Position numbers and translations under genes: made by a program. Below are positions 29,225 to 39,349 of a stretch of DNA of 64,000 nt, one piece after another; the first letter of the stretch is position 1; each line of letters opens with the position of its first letter. The stretch covers positions 310,001 to 374,000 of the forward strand of contig CAWELU010000006.1 in assembly GCA_963809965.1 (NCBI GenBank), read 5' to 3'. Source of the stretch: CAIWHR01 sp963809965 (lineage in GTDB: Bacteria; Pseudomonadota; Gammaproteobacteria; Burkholderiales; Casimicrobiaceae). The notes under the pieces were generated by a model that was not told the origin of the DNA, did not search any database, and was given only the letters and a program-made list of their open reading frames with translations.

Positions 29225-30740
29225 CTAACGACCCAGAAACATCCGGTAGGCGGGGTTGGCCGTTTCGTCCACGCAGTCGTAGCCCAGCCGGTCGAGGAAA
29301 GCACGGAACCCCGACTTGTCGGAAGGCGGCACCTGCATCCCGACCAGCACACGGCCGTAGTCCGCGCCATGGTTGCGGTAATGGAAGAGGCTGATGTTCC
29401 AGCCGCGGCTCATGCTGTTGAGAAACTGCATCAATGCCCCTGGCCGCTCGGGAAACTCGAACCGATACAGGATCTCGTTTTCCGCCGCCGGGGCGTGCCC
29501 CCCGACCAGGTGTCGGACGTGCAGCTTCGCCATCTCATTCGCGGAAAGGTCGTAGGCCTTGATCTTCCGGCGTCTGAGATCGGCGAGCAGATGCTCCGTC
29601 TCGTGGCGATTGGCGACCTCGATGCCGACGAACAGATGCGCGACCTGCGGGTCCGCGTACCGGTAGTTGAACTCGGTGACGGCGCGTTTGCCGAGCGCAG
29701 CGCAGAATGCGCGAAAGCTTCCCGGCCGTTCCGGAATGGTTACCGCGAGGATCGCCTCCCGCTCCTCGCCCAGTTCCGCCCGCTCGGCAACGAACCGCAG
29801 GCGATCGAAGTTCATGTTGGCGCCGGACGGAATCGCGACGTAGGTCCGATCCTTGGTTCGATGCCGTTCCACCCAGGTCTTGAGACCGGCCACCGCCAAG
29901 GCACCAGCTGGCTCGAGGACCGAGCGCGTGTCCTCGAACACGTCCTTCAGAGCGGCACAGGTGGCGTCGGTGTCGACGAGCACGATGTCGTCGACGAGTT
30001 TGCGCGCGAGACGAAACGTTTCGGCCCCGACCTGCTTCACGGCGACGCCATCGGCGAACAACCCCACGTGCGGCAGCTTCACCCGCCGCCCGGCCTTGAG
30101 CGAGCGCGCCATTGCGTCGGAATCGGCGGGCTGGACACCGATCACCTTGACCTCGGGCCGCACGCGCTTGACGTACGACGCGACGCCGGCGATCAGCCCG
30201 CCGCCGCCGACGGGAACGAAGATCGCTTCGATCGGCCCCTGCCACTGGCGGAGGATTTCCATGCCGATCGTTCCCTGCCCGGCGATCACGTCGGGGTCGT
30301 CGTAGGGGTGAACGAAAACGGCCCGTGACGCCTTCTGCAACGCCAGCGCATGCGCATAGGCGTCGCTGTACGAGTCGCCATGCAACACGACCTTGGCCCC
30401 GCGCGCCTCGACCGCGGCGATCTTGATGTGGGGTGTCGTCACCGGCATCACGATGGTTGCCTGGCAGGATGAGCTTCTGCGCGGCAAGAGCGACGCCTTG
30501 CGCATGATTGCCCGCGGAGGCCGCGATGACCCCGCGCGCGCGCTCCGCGCCCGTGAGGTGTGCCATCTTGTTGTACGCGCCGCGCAGCTTGAAGGAGAAG
30601 ACGCTCTGCTGGTCTTCGCGCTTCAACAGGACGCGATTGTGCAGTCGCCGCGAAAGGGTCGGCGCGAGCTCGAGCGCCGACTCGACCGCCACGTCATAGA
30701 CCTTGGCGGTCAGGATCTTCTGCAGGTAATCGACAGGCAT
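29225..30740 (-). CDS. ilvA: Threonine ammonia-lyase (biosynthetic threonine dehydratase), frame break near 30465
   Basis: PLP enzyme converting threonine to 2-oxobutanoate for isoleucine synthesis. ATG 30740. PLP-lysine motif SVFSFKLRGAYNKM (about residues 52-65), ASAGNHAQG, and the phosphate-binding VGGGGLIAG are present. The C-terminal half has two ACT-like regulatory domains (EREAILAVTIPERPGSF and ENEILYRFEFPERPGAL), marking the long, isoleucine-inhibited biosynthetic form. One extra base near 30465 breaks the frame between QKLIL and ATIVMPVTTP; restored length 504 residues, the usual size. Confidence 0.93.
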
Positions 30741-30880
30741 CGGGATCGGCGAGGACGGGCGGCAACGCAACGCGTGAGCCTAGCAGGAAAGCGCGGCGCG
30801 CGAAAACGAACGGCGCGCGCCTTCGCGCCTCGCGTGCAGGCGCGCCGGGGGCGCCCAAGATGGCCGGGCCGGGCGTTCGT

Positions 30881-31643
30881 TCAGGCGGCGGCAAGCTCGG
30901 GCCGGCTCGCGTCGGCATCCGCGGCGGCGTCGAGCGCAAGCCAGATGCATCGGCCGCCCGAATCCCGGTCGAGCGCCGCCAGGTAGTCGCGGTGTGCCGC
31001 GAGCTCTTCCGCCGAGGGTTCGATTACCGTGACCTGCGGCCCCAGCCGCGTCGCCATCGGCGCCGAGTTCTCGCATCCTGCCGTCACCCGACAGAACCGG
31101 CGCAGCCATGTCGATCGTGAGCGTTTCCTGCCCCCGGGTCATCGACAGGTACACCTCTGCCAGGAGCTCGGCGTCGAGCAGAGCCCCATGCAGCGAGCGG
31201 TGCGCGTTGTCGATCCCGAAGCGCTCGCACAACGCATCGAGGCTGTTGCGCTTGCCCGGGAACGCCTCGCGCGCGAGCGACAGCGTGTCGATGACCTTGC
31301 CGAAGACGGTCGAGCACGGCAGCAGGCCCGCGAGGCCGAGCTCCGCGTCGAGAAACGAAAGATCGAACGGAGCATTGTGGATGATCCATTCGGCGCCGCG
31401 GGCGAAATCGAGGAAATCGGCGGCGATGTCGCGGAACCTGGGCTTGCCGCGCAAGTCGTCCCAGGTCATCCCGTGCACTTCGCTCGCGCCGGCGTCGATC
31501 TCGCGCTCTGGATCCACGTAGAAATGGATGGTCCGCCCCGTCATCCGGCGGTCTTGCACCTCGAGCCCGGCGAGCTCGATGATCCGGTGGCCCTGCTTCG
31601 GGTCGAGGCCGGTGGTTTCGGTATCGATGACGATCTGGCGCAT
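30881..31643 (-). CDS. dnaQ: DNA polymerase III epsilon subunit (3'-5' proofreading exonuclease), frame break near 31075
   Basis: DEDDh exonuclease. ExoI QIVIDTETTGLDP (residues 3-15) with the two acidic residues, ExoII IIHNAPFDLSFLD, and ExoIII AHRSLHGALLDAELLAEVYL with the catalytic His and Asp. The exonuclease domain is continuous; the break near 31075 lies in the C-terminal tail that binds the alpha subunit, and the tail continues in another frame as VTVIEPSAEELAAHRDYLAA to the stop at 30881. Restored length is 253 residues. Without repair the protein would run on to 30780 with an unrelated tail. Confidence 0.92.
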
Positions 31644-31694
31644 CGCTGGTCAGTATACCCAACACTGACAGCGGCAACGCCGAATGCTGCAGGC

Positions 31695-32615
31695 TCAGCG
31701 CCGATAACGCTGTATGGTCGCCTGAATTTCCTCGATGGCGCGCTCGATCTCGTCGTCGGAAAGGTCGCGCTGCACACCCTTGCGATCGGTGAGCGTCAGC
31801 GTGCGGTCCATCTGTGTGGTGAACTCGCCATGCCCCATCGACTCGGTGATCGTCGTCGACGGCTCGTCGGTCAAGGTCTCCGGACCCCAGCGGACGACGA
31901 TCGACGAAAGGTTGTCGCCGTCGGCGCCGCCGCGCTGCTCGGCCTCGCGCATCATCTGCGGCGCGGTCTTGAGGATCGGCGTCGACGTGAGCCAGGTGGA
32001 GATCTCCTCCCGGGAGAGCACGCCCCAAAGTCCGTCGGTGCACAGGACGATGATGTCGCCGTTGCGCAGCGGCGTGCGCCGCGACAGATCGATCACCGGA
32101 TCGGCCATGCCGCCGAGACAGCTGAAGATCTTGTTGCGATCGGGGTGCTCGGCGACTTCCTCCGCCCCGATGATCCCCTGGTCTACCAGGTACTGCACCT
32201 TCGAGTGGTCCTTCGTCTGGCCGATCAGCTTGCCTTGGCGGAAGAGGTACAGCCGGGAGTCACCGACATGGGCCCAGTACGCATAACCTGCCTGGACCAC
32301 GCAGGCCACGCAGGTCGTGCGCGGCGTTTCCAGCATCGAGAACTGATTGGCGTAGGAGCCGAGCGCCGCGTGGGCCCGCTCCATCGAATCCTGAAGGAAC
32401 TTGAGCGGATTGCGCAGCACCGGCTTGGCCTCCTGATGGAAGCGCTCGATGAACAGCCGTGCCGCAATCTGCGCGGCGATCTCACCACCGGCGTGGCCGC
32501 CCATGCCGTCGGCGACGACGAGCAGCAGCGTATCGCGACCGAACGTGTACGCGATGCGGTCCTGGTTGACCTTGCGCGATCCCTTCCGCGACTCCTGGAA
32601 GATGGTGAACCGCAT
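31695..32615 (-). CDS. PP2C-family Ser/Thr protein phosphatase
   Basis: 306-residue PPM phosphatase. Metal ligands in VNQDRIAYTFG, VADGMGGHAGGEIAA, HVGDSRLYL, CTDGLWGVLS and GGADGDNLSSIVV. C-terminal extension of about 60 polar residues ends in an acidic/helical stretch (DDEIERAIEEIQATIQ). It lies 143 bases after the kinase gene on the same strand, so the two are a likely kinase-phosphatase pair, comparable to Stp1/PpkA-type pairs; no type VI secretion genes are nearby, so a link to that system is not supported here. Soluble; no signal peptide or membrane segment. Confidence 0.9.
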   Translation of the reverse strand: MRFTIFQESRKGSRKVNQDRIAYTFGRDTLLLVVADGMGGHAGGEIAAQIAARLFIERFHQEAKPVLRNPLKFLQDSMERAHAALGSYANQFSMLETPRTTCVACVVQAGYAYWAHVGDSRLYLFRQGKLIGQTKDHSKVQYLVDQGIIGAEEVAEHPDRNKIFSCLGGMADPVIDLSRRTPLRNGDIIVLCTDGLWGVLSREEISTWLTSTPILKTAPQMMREAEQRGGADGDNLSSIVVRWGPETLTDEPSTTITESMGHGEFTTQMDRTLTLTDRKGVQRDLSDDEIERAIEEIQATIQRYRR

Positions 32616-32758
32616 TGCCGGACCGTGGCGTGGTCTAGGATCCGCGCCTCGGCGCGTCCCATCGCGCCGGCGATTCGAGGGCCCATCCTGGGAGCCCGGG
32701 GCGCGCGCAAGCCGAGTTCCCGAGCGCGTCAGCGCCGCGACATCCGACCCTCATGCGT

Positions 32759-33700
32759 TCACGCACCGATCTCGGTGAAGAGCTTCCGCTTCAGGCTGCC
32801 GAAGAATGTGCGCTTGCGCCTCTTCGGTCCGATGTCGCGGATCGCCTTCTGCAGCGCGAAGACCGATTGCGGGCGCTCGAGCGGGTCGAGCCGCAGGCAC
32901 CAGTCGATCACCTCGAGCACGTTGTCGGAATACTGGCCCGACCATATCTTCTTCGCCGGCACCAGGTGGTCCTCCTGGACCCGCGCGTCGGCAGCCTGCG
33001 GGGCGAACGCCGCGAGGCAGGCGAACATGCTCGCGCCGACGCCATAGACGTCGGTCCACGGACCGAGGCGGTCCGGCTCCCGGTATTGCTCGGGGGCGGC
33101 GAAGCCCGGCGTGTACATCGGGGCGAGCTTCGGCCGGTTGGTCGTCAGCGTCTGGCGTGCCGCGCCGAAATCGAGGAGCACCGGGCTGCCGTCGGTGCGC
33201 AGGTAGATGTTCGCCGGCTTGATGTCCAGGTGCAGCAGCTTGTGCGTATGGACCTCGCGCAACCCGTTCAACAGGTGCGAGAACACGTGCCGGACGAGCC
33301 GTTCGGACATCTGGTCCTGCCGCATCTGGATCTGCTGCTGTAGCGTTCGGCCGCGCTCGTAGCGCATCACCATGTAGACGGTCTCGTTGGCGCGGAAGAA
33401 ATTCAGCACGCGCACGACATTCGGATGATTGATCTTCGCCAGCGCGCGACCTTCCTCGAAGAAGCATTTCATTCCGTATCGAAACGACGTCAGATTCTCG
33501 GCCGAACTCGCACGGACGATGTCACCCTCGGTGCGCAGCACGAGTGAGGACGGAAGGTACTCCTTGATCGCCACCGGAATGCCGGCTTCGTCGAAGGCTC
33601 GATAGACGATCGAGAACCCGCCGCGGCTGATCTGCCGGTCGATGCGGTAGTTCAGCAGCTGGTAGCCCCCGGAAAGGGCCTGGTTCGTGACGGCGGGCAT
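32759..33700 (-). CDS. Eukaryotic-like Ser/Thr protein kinase
   Basis: 313 residues from ATG 33700, kinase domain only. Gly-rich loop ISRGGFSIVYRA, catalytic Lys in VAIKEYLPS, catalytic loop HLDIKPANIYL (Asp and Asn present), DFGAARQ, and the activation-segment end FAAPEQYREP. Regulatory features: a basic C-terminus (PKRRKRTFFGSLKRK) and no transmembrane segment or PASTA repeats, so it is cytoplasmic or membrane-peripheral. Paired with the PP2C gene downstream. Upstream it diverges from yicC. Substrates cannot be predicted. Confidence 0.9.
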   Translation of the reverse strand: MPAVTNQALSGGYQLLNYRIDRQISRGGFSIVYRAFDEAGIPVAIKEYLPSSLVLRTEGDIVRASSAENLTSFRYGMKCFFEEGRALAKINHPNVVRVLNFFRANETVYMVMRYERGRTLQQQIQMRQDQMSERLVRHVFSHLLNGLREVHTHKLLHLDIKPANIYLRTDGSPVLLDFGAARQTLTTNRPKLAPMYTPGFAAPEQYREPDRLGPWTDVYGVGASMFACLAAFAPQAADARVQEDHLVPAKKIWSGQYSDNVLEVIDWCLRLDPLERPQSVFALQKAIRDIGPKRRKRTFFGSLKRKLFTEIGA

Positions 33701-33768
33701 GAATGCGCGTAGGCGTGGAATGCTCCGGAACCTGCTCGCAATTCGCGTGCCAATGATTGTTCGCGCGC

Positions 33769-33797
33769 TTGCGTGTGCCATCGATAACGCATACATT
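33769..33797 (+). promoter_or_regulatory. Candidate sigma-70 promoter for yicC
   Basis: TTGCGT (33769-33774), 17-base spacer, TACATT (33792-33797), about 65 bases before the yicC ATG. Moderate match to consensus in the only gap between the divergent kinase and yicC genes. Confidence 0.35.
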
Positions 33798-33861
33798 CTC
33801 CGGATGAACGGAGTCAAAGTAAAGTCGGAAAAGTTGCTGAAATACGGCTCGATTCGCCCGA

Positions 33862-34727
33862 TGATCCTCAGCATGACGGGCTTTGCGGCGGTTGCCGCCG
33901 ACCTGCCGGGTGTGACGCTCGCGGTCGAACTCCGCTCGGTCAACCATCGCTATCTCGACCTCACGATTCGCCTGCCGGACGAATTGCGCAGCCAGGAATC
34001 AGCGCTGCGCGAGCGGATCGCAGCGGAGTTGAAACGCGGCAAGGTCGAATGCCGGATCTCGCTCAACCGCGCCGCGCCGGGCGCCACCGCGCTCGCGGTC
34101 GATGCGGCGCGGATCGAACAACTCGCGCGGACGGCAGCGGAGGTGCAGCGCCATGCGCCCGGCGCGGGGCCGCTTTCCGTCGCGGAGATCCTGCGCTGGC
34201 CCGGTGTCCTCGCGGAGCCGACGGTGCCGCCGGACGAGCTGGCCGCCCGCGCGGGCGAGCTGGTCGGGCAGGCGCTTGCGGAGCTCGCGGCGTCGCGTTC
34301 GCGTGAAGGCGCGAAACTCGTCGCGATGCTCGAAGAGCGTTGCGCGGCGATCGACGCACAGGTTGCCCGTGTCGCCCCGCGCATTCCCGCGGTGCATGCA
34401 GCCTACGTCGAGAAGCTCGGCGCACGCTTGCGCGAAGCCGGCCTCGATCCCGACCAGGATCGATTGAAGCAGGAGCTGGCGCTGTTCGCGACCAAGATCG
34501 ACGTGGCCGAGGAGTTGTCTCGGCTCGCGGCGCATGTCGCGGAAGTGCGCCGCGTGCTCGCGGCGGGCGGAGCGGCCGGCAAGCGGCTCGATTTCCTGAT
34601 GCAGGAATTGCACCGCGAGGCGAACACGCTGGGCTCGAAGTCGGTCGACGCGCTCCTTTCGCAGGCATCGCTCGAATTGAAGGTGTCGATCGAGCAGATG
34701 CGCGAGCAGGTGCAAAACCTCGAATGA
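33862..34727 (+). CDS. yicC: YicC family endoribonuclease-like protein
   Basis: 288 residues (Met 33862; a second Met at 33874 starts the conserved SMTGFA). Typical segments: SMTGFAAVAADLPGVTL, ELRSVNHRYLDLTIRLPDEL, KRGKVECRISLNR, and the DUF1732 C-terminus (GKRLDFLMQELHREANTLGS, KVSIEQMREQVQN). YicC proteins have been reported to have endoribonuclease activity and a role in stationary phase. The usual gene order yicC-gmk-rpoZ-spoT is kept here, which supports the call. Confidence 0.93.
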
Positions 34728-34955
34728 GCGCCGCCGGGCTGTCCCAAGGCGCGAATGCCCCGGCCTCCGGGCGTTCGTCGTTGTGCGCGACGCGAGGTGT
34801 CGGCCGGTGCGGCGATTCGCCTTGGCGTCGATCCCCGCGCAAAGCCAAGCGCGGGGCCCCTCGCCGCTGGGCGAACACCGCTTCCCGAGGGACGGCGCTC
34901 AGCGCCAAGGTGCCCCTGCTCGGCGGCCGCGCGGGCAACCAAGGCGCCGGCCGCG
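34728..34955. other. GC-rich spacer with inverted repeats between yicC and gmk
   Basis: About 228 bases, unusually long for this otherwise compact gene pair. It contains several short complementary pieces such as AAGCGCGGGGCC and the recurring element GGCGCC/CCAAGGCGCC, and no convincing gene. An in-frame ATG at 34755 could extend gmk by 65 Arg/Pro-rich residues, which looks artefactual. May be a structured leader or an intergenic repeat element. Confidence 0.4.
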
Positions 34956-35566
34956 TCCGGATGCCTGTTCGTCCTCGCCGCGCCGTCGGGGGCGGCAAGA
35001 CGAGTCTCGTGGCCGCACTGCTGGAGCGCGAGCCGGGGATCCACCTCTCCGTTTCGTACACGACGCGCGCACCGCGACCCGGCGAGGTCGACGGCGTTCA
35101 TTATCACTTCGTGGACGAACCCCGATTCCTGGCGCTCAAGGCTGCCGGAGAATTTCTCGAGCACGCCCATGTCCACGGCAATTGGTACGCGACGTCGGCC
35201 ACCTGGCTCAAGGCGGAGGTCGTCCGCGGCAACGACGTGCTGCTCGAAATCGATTGGCAGGGCGCCGCGCAGGTGCGCCGGCTGATTCCCGAGGCGGTTC
35301 ACATCTTCATCCTGCCGCCGTCGCTCAACTCGCTCCGGGAACGGCTGCAAAAGCGCGGTCAGGATTCGCCCAGCGTCATCGAGCATCGGCTCGAGGCCGC
35401 GCGCGAGGAAATGCGTCACTGCGGGGACTTCGATTATGTTATTATGAATCAGGACTTTGCAAGGGCTGTCGACGACCTGTCCGCCATCGTGCGCGCCGCT
35501 CGCCTGACCGCGGAACGGCAGATGGTGCGCCACGCGCAGCTCCTGCACCGATTGCTCGAACCCTGA
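34956..35566 (+). CDS. gmk: Guanylate kinase, frame break in the P-loop near 34992
   Basis: GMP + ATP to GDP + ADP; essential in most bacteria. The conserved N-terminus SGCLFVLAAPSGA reads in one frame and GKTSLVAALLEREPG in the next; adding one G near 34992 rebuilds the P-loop APSGAGKTSL. Later motifs are intact: VSYTTRAPRPGEVDGVHYHF (GMP-binding Arg/Tyr), LLEIDWQGAAQVR and RLQKRGQDS. No ATG/GTG/TTG sits just ahead of SGCLF, so the start is uncertain (start given approximately); a second error may have removed it (the codon before Ser-Gly is GCG). Length about 203 residues. Followed by rpoZ after 16 bases. Confidence 0.9.
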
Positions 35567-35582
35567 TTACCACGAGGTTGCC

Positions 35583-35789
35583 ATGGCCCGCATCACGATC
35601 GAAGATTGTCTCGAACGAATCCCCAACCGGTTCGAGCTGACGCTCGCGGCGACCAATCGCGCGCGCCAGATTTCCGCGGGGAGCGCGCCGCTGGTCGACA
35701 CCGACCGCGACAAGCCGACCGTCGTCGCGCTGCGTGAGATCGCCGCCGGCAAGGTCGGCATCGAGCTCCTGCTGAAGCCGCAGAGTTGA
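35583..35789 (+). CDS. rpoZ: RNA polymerase omega subunit
   Basis: 68 residues beginning MARITIEDCLERIPNRFEL, followed by AATNRARQI, DKPTVVALREIAAGKVG: the whole omega core. Assists assembly and stability of RNA polymerase and, in proteobacteria, takes part in ppGpp binding, which fits its position directly ahead of spoT. Confidence 0.96.
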   Translation: MARITIEDCLERIPNRFELTLAATNRARQISAGSAPLVDTDRDKPTVVALREIAAGKVGIELLLKPQS

Positions 35790-35825
35790 CGCTTGACGCG
35801 CCGGGAGCCGTGAAGGCGACGGGGC

Positions 35826-37961
35826 ATGTCGGAAATCGCGGAGTTCACCCGACACCTCGGCAACTACCTGCCGTCGCCTGACATCGCGCTCGTCGAGCGC
35901 GCGTTCGAGTTCTCGGACTCGGCCCACCGCGGCCAGTTCCGCAAGTCCGGCGAACCCTACATCACGCACCCGCTGGCGGTCGCCAGCATCCTGTCGCAAT
36001 GGCGGCTCGACGCCCAGGGGCTCGCGGCGGCGCTCCTGCACGACGTGATGGAAGACACGGCCATCACCAAGGCGGAGATCGAGACATCTTTCGGCAAGCC
36101 GGTCGCCGACATGGTGGATGGCGTCTCGAAGCTCGACCAGATCGAGTTCACTTCGCGCGAGGACGCGCAGGCGGAGAGCTTCCGCAAGATGCTGCTGGCG
36201 ATGGCGCAGGACATCCGCGTCATCCTGATCAAGCTCGCCGATCGGCTGCACAACATGCGCACGCTCGATGCGATGGCCCCCGGTCACCGGCGGCGCATCG
36301 CGCGCGAGACGCTCGACATCTACGCGCCGATCGCCAATCGGCTGGGGCTCAATGCACTGTATCTCGAGCTGCAGGACCTTGCCTTCAAGCACCTGTATCC
36401 GATGCGCTTTCGCATCCTCGCGGGCGCGATCAAGGCGGCGCGCGGGAATCGGCGCGAGGTGATGAACCGGCTGCTCGACGTCATCCGCGAGGGCTATGCC
36501 CGGGCCGGCATCGCGGCCGCCGTCTCGGGCCGGGAAAAGACGATCTATTCGGTGTACAAGAAGATGCGCGAGAAGCACTACACGTTCTCGCAGGTCTTCG
36601 ACATCTACGGCGTGCGGGTGCTGGTGCCCGATGCCACCACCTGCTACGCGGCTCTGGGCGTGCTGCACGCGCTGTACAAGCCGATCCCCGGCAAGTTCAA
36701 GGACTACATCGCGATTCCCAAGGCCAACGGCTACCAGTCGCTGCACACGACGCTGTTCGGCCCCTTCGGCACCCCGCTCGAGGCGCAGATCCGCACGCAC
36801 GACATGCATCGGATCGCCGAGGCCGGCGTCGCGGCGCACTGGCTCTACAAGTCGGGGGACGAGCTCGACCTGGCGCAGGCCCAGCGCGAGACGCATCGCT
36901 GGCTGCAGAGCCTGCTCGAGATCCAGTCGGAGTCGCGCGATTCGAAGGAGTTCCTGGAGAACATCAAGGGGGATCTGTTCCCCGACGAGATCTACGTCTT
37001 TACGCCGAAAGGCAAGATCATGGCGCTGCCGCGCGGCGCGACGGCTGTCGATTTCGCCTACTCCGTGCACACCGACATCGGGCACCACTGCGTCGCCGCG
37101 CGGATCAACTACGAGCTCGTCCCGCTGCGGACCGAGCTCAAGAACGGGGACCATGTCGAGATCCTGACCTCGCCGACCGCACGGCCCAATCCGTCGTGGC
37201 TGTCGTTCGTCGCGACCGGCAAGGCGCGCTCGCGCATCCGCCATTTCCTCAAGGGCCTGCAGCAGAAGGAGTCGGCGGCGCTCGGCGAACGGCTGCTCGA
37301 CCAGGCGCTGGCGACGCTCAAGGTCGCGCCGGAAGCCATCACGTGGGAGCGTTGGGAATCGCTGCAGAAGGAGTACGGCGCGAAGAGCCAGCTCGACATC
37401 CTCGCCGACATCGGTCTGGGCAAGCGACTGTCGTTCGTCGTCGCGCAGGCGCTGACGCGTCCGCTGGGCAAGACGGCCGACGACATTGGGGTCATGGCCT
37501 CCGCCGCCAAGCCGTCGGCCCTCACGCTGCGCGGCGTCGAAGGCGTCGCGATCCAGTACGCGAAGTGCTGCCGGCCGATCCCGGGCGACACGGTGGTCGG
37601 GCAGTTCCGGAAAGGGCAGGGGCTATTGGTGCACACCCGCGACTGTGTGACGCTCCGCAAGCAGAAGGCGGAAGCCGAACAGCTCGTCGACGTCGAGTGG
37701 GCGCAGGACGTGCAGGGTGTCTTCGATGCGGGCATCCGGGTGCTCGTGGCGGACCGCCGGGGACTGCTCGCCGATCTCGCCACCGCGATTGCGAACGCCG
37801 TGGCCAACATCGACAACGTGTCGATGGAGCGGCCCGACGGCGCGGGATTGATCGCGATGTTCTTCAGCGTGCAGGTGAAGGACCGCCGCCATCTCGCGCA
37901 CGTAATGCGGGGGATGAAGCGAGTGGCGGACGTGCGTCGCGTCCAGCGCACGCGCACGTGA
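35826..37961 (+). CDS. spoT: Bifunctional (p)ppGpp synthetase/hydrolase SpoT
   Basis: 711 residues, no frame break. HD hydrolase domain with the intact metal motif HDVMED (residues 72-77), so hydrolase activity is expected; synthetase domain with GKFKDYIAIPKANGYQSLHT; TGS domain around residues 395-455 (FTPKGKIMALPRGATAVDFA); zinc-finger-like YAKCCRPIPGD; and a C-terminal ACT domain (RVLVADRRGLLADLATAIA). Controls the stringent response. Cotranscribed with gmk-rpoZ; the gap to rpoZ is 36 bases. RelA is excluded because the HD motif is complete. Confidence 0.95.
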   Translation: MSEIAEFTRHLGNYLPSPDIALVERAFEFSDSAHRGQFRKSGEPYITHPLAVASILSQWRLDAQGLAAALLHDVMEDTAITKAEIETSFGKPVADMVDGVSKLDQIEFTSREDAQAESFRKMLLAMAQDIRVILIKLADRLHNMRTLDAMAPGHRRRIARETLDIYAPIANRLGLNALYLELQDLAFKHLYPMRFRILAGAIKAARGNRREVMNRLLDVIREGYARAGIAAAVSGREKTIYSVYKKMREKHYTFSQVFDIYGVRVLVPDATTCYAALGVLHALYKPIPGKFKDYIAIPKANGYQSLHTTLFGPFGTPLEAQIRTHDMHRIAEAGVAAHWLYKSGDELDLAQAQRETHRWLQSLLEIQSESRDSKEFLENIKGDLFPDEIYVFTPKGKIMALPRGATAVDFAYSVHTDIGHHCVAARINYELVPLRTELKNGDHVEILTSPTARPNPSWLSFVATGKARSRIRHFLKGLQQKESAALGERLLDQALATLKVAPEAITWERWESLQKEYGAKSQLDILADIGLGKRLSFVVAQALTRPLGKTADDIGVMASAAKPSALTLRGVEGVAIQYAKCCRPIPGDTVVGQFRKGQGLLVHTRDCVTLRKQKAEAEQLVDVEWAQDVQGVFDAGIRVLVADRRGLLADLATAIANAVANIDNVSMERPDGAGLIAMFFSVQVKDRRHLAHVMRGMKRVADVRRVQRTRT

Positions 37962-38072
37962 TGCGGGAAATGCGTTGAACGTCGCGCCTTCCGCGACGAC
38001 GCCTCGAAGGGCGCGGCCGTTACCCACCCCGCGCTCCGACTCGTCGGGCGCGGGCGCGCCCGATCGCAAACG

Positions 38073-39276
38073 TCACCAGGACGGCTCGCGCTCCGGGGTC
38101 GACGTGATCTTGTGGATGGTGAGGTCCGCGCCGTTGAACTCCTCCTCCGGGTCGAGGCGCAGCCCGACGATCGCCTTCAGCGCGCCGTAGACGATCAGGC
38201 CGCCGACAACGGCGATGGCGATGCCGGTGAGGGTTCCCAGCGAACTGGGAGCCCAACGCGACGCCGCCCAGGCCGCCCAACGCCTTGCTGCCGAAGATGC
38301 CGGCAGCGATCCCGCCCCACGCCCCGCAGACGCCGTGCAGCGGCCACACGCCGAGCACGTCGTCGATCTTCAGACGATTCTGTGTCGCGGTGAACAGGAA
38401 GACGAACAGCGTCCCCGCGACCGCCCCGGTGACGAGCGCGCCCAGGGGATGCATGACGTCGGATCCGGCGCAGACTGCGACGAGCCCGGCCAGCGGGCCG
38501 TTGTGGACGAAGCCCGGGTCGTTGCGCCCGGCCACGAACGCGGCCACCGTACCGCCGGCCATCGCCAGCAGCGAATTGACGGCGACGAGCCCCGAGATCT
38601 TGTCCAGTGTCTGCGCGCTCATCACGTTGAACCCGAACCAGCCCACCGAGAGCACCCACGCGCCGAGCGCGAGAAACGGAATCGACGACGGCGGATGCGC
38701 GGAGATGCCCCCTTCCTTCGAATAGCGGCCACGGCGCGCGCCGAGCAGCAGCACCGCGACGAGTCCGACCCAGCCGCCGACCGCGTGCACGACGACGCTG
38801 CCGGCGAAGTCGTGGAACTCCTCGCCGAACGCGCCCTTCAGCCAGGCCTGCACGCCGTAGTGCTGGTTCCAGGCGATGCCCTCGAAGAACGGATAGACGA
38901 AGCCGACGAGCAGGAACGTCGCGGCGAGCTGCGGATTGAACCGCGCCCGCTCGGCGATGCCGCCGGAGACGATCGCCGGAATCGCGGCGGCGAACGTCAG
39001 CAGGAAGAAGAAACGGACGAGCTCATAGCCGTTCTTCTGCGCGAGCGACTCGGCACCCGAGAAGAAGCCGATCCCGTACGCGATCGCGTAGCCGATGAAG
39101 AAATACGCGATCGTCGACACGGCGAAGTCGACGATGATCTTCACCAGCGCGTTCACCTGGCTCTTCTTGCGCACCGTGCCGAGTTCGAGAAACGCGAAGC
39201 CGGCGTGCATCGCGAGCACCATCACGGCGCCCAGGAGAATGAATAGCGTGTCGGTGCTGGACTTCAAGGCTTCCAT
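38073..39276 (-). CDS. amtB: Ammonium transporter AmtB, frame break near 38242
   Basis: Trimeric ammonium channel, about 11 membrane helices. ATG 39276. Conserved features: MHAGFAFLELGTVRKKSQVN, the pore lining SVVVHAVGGWVGLVAV (first His of the twin-His pair), FVHNGPLAGLVAVCAGSDVM and GVWPLHGVCGAWGGIAAGIFG (second His). One extra base near 38242 disrupts the last helix; repair gives GTLTGIAIAVVGGLIVYGAL and a 400-residue protein ending near 38073. glnK, which usually precedes amtB, is not adjacent. Convergent with spoT. The transporter starts directly at the N-terminal membrane helix with no signal peptide, unlike many AmtB proteins. Confidence 0.9.
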
Positions 39277-39349
39277 GGTTCCCCCTGGTATTGCCGCCGG
39301 CTCTGAGCGCCGACGATCGTGCCCCGGGAACGCGCTCCCGAGGGTAAGC

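Noticed and set aside
35442..37244. 600-codon minus-strand open frame opposite gmk, rpoZ and spoT
   Set aside because: Entirely antisense to three strongly conserved genes and without any recognisable motif.
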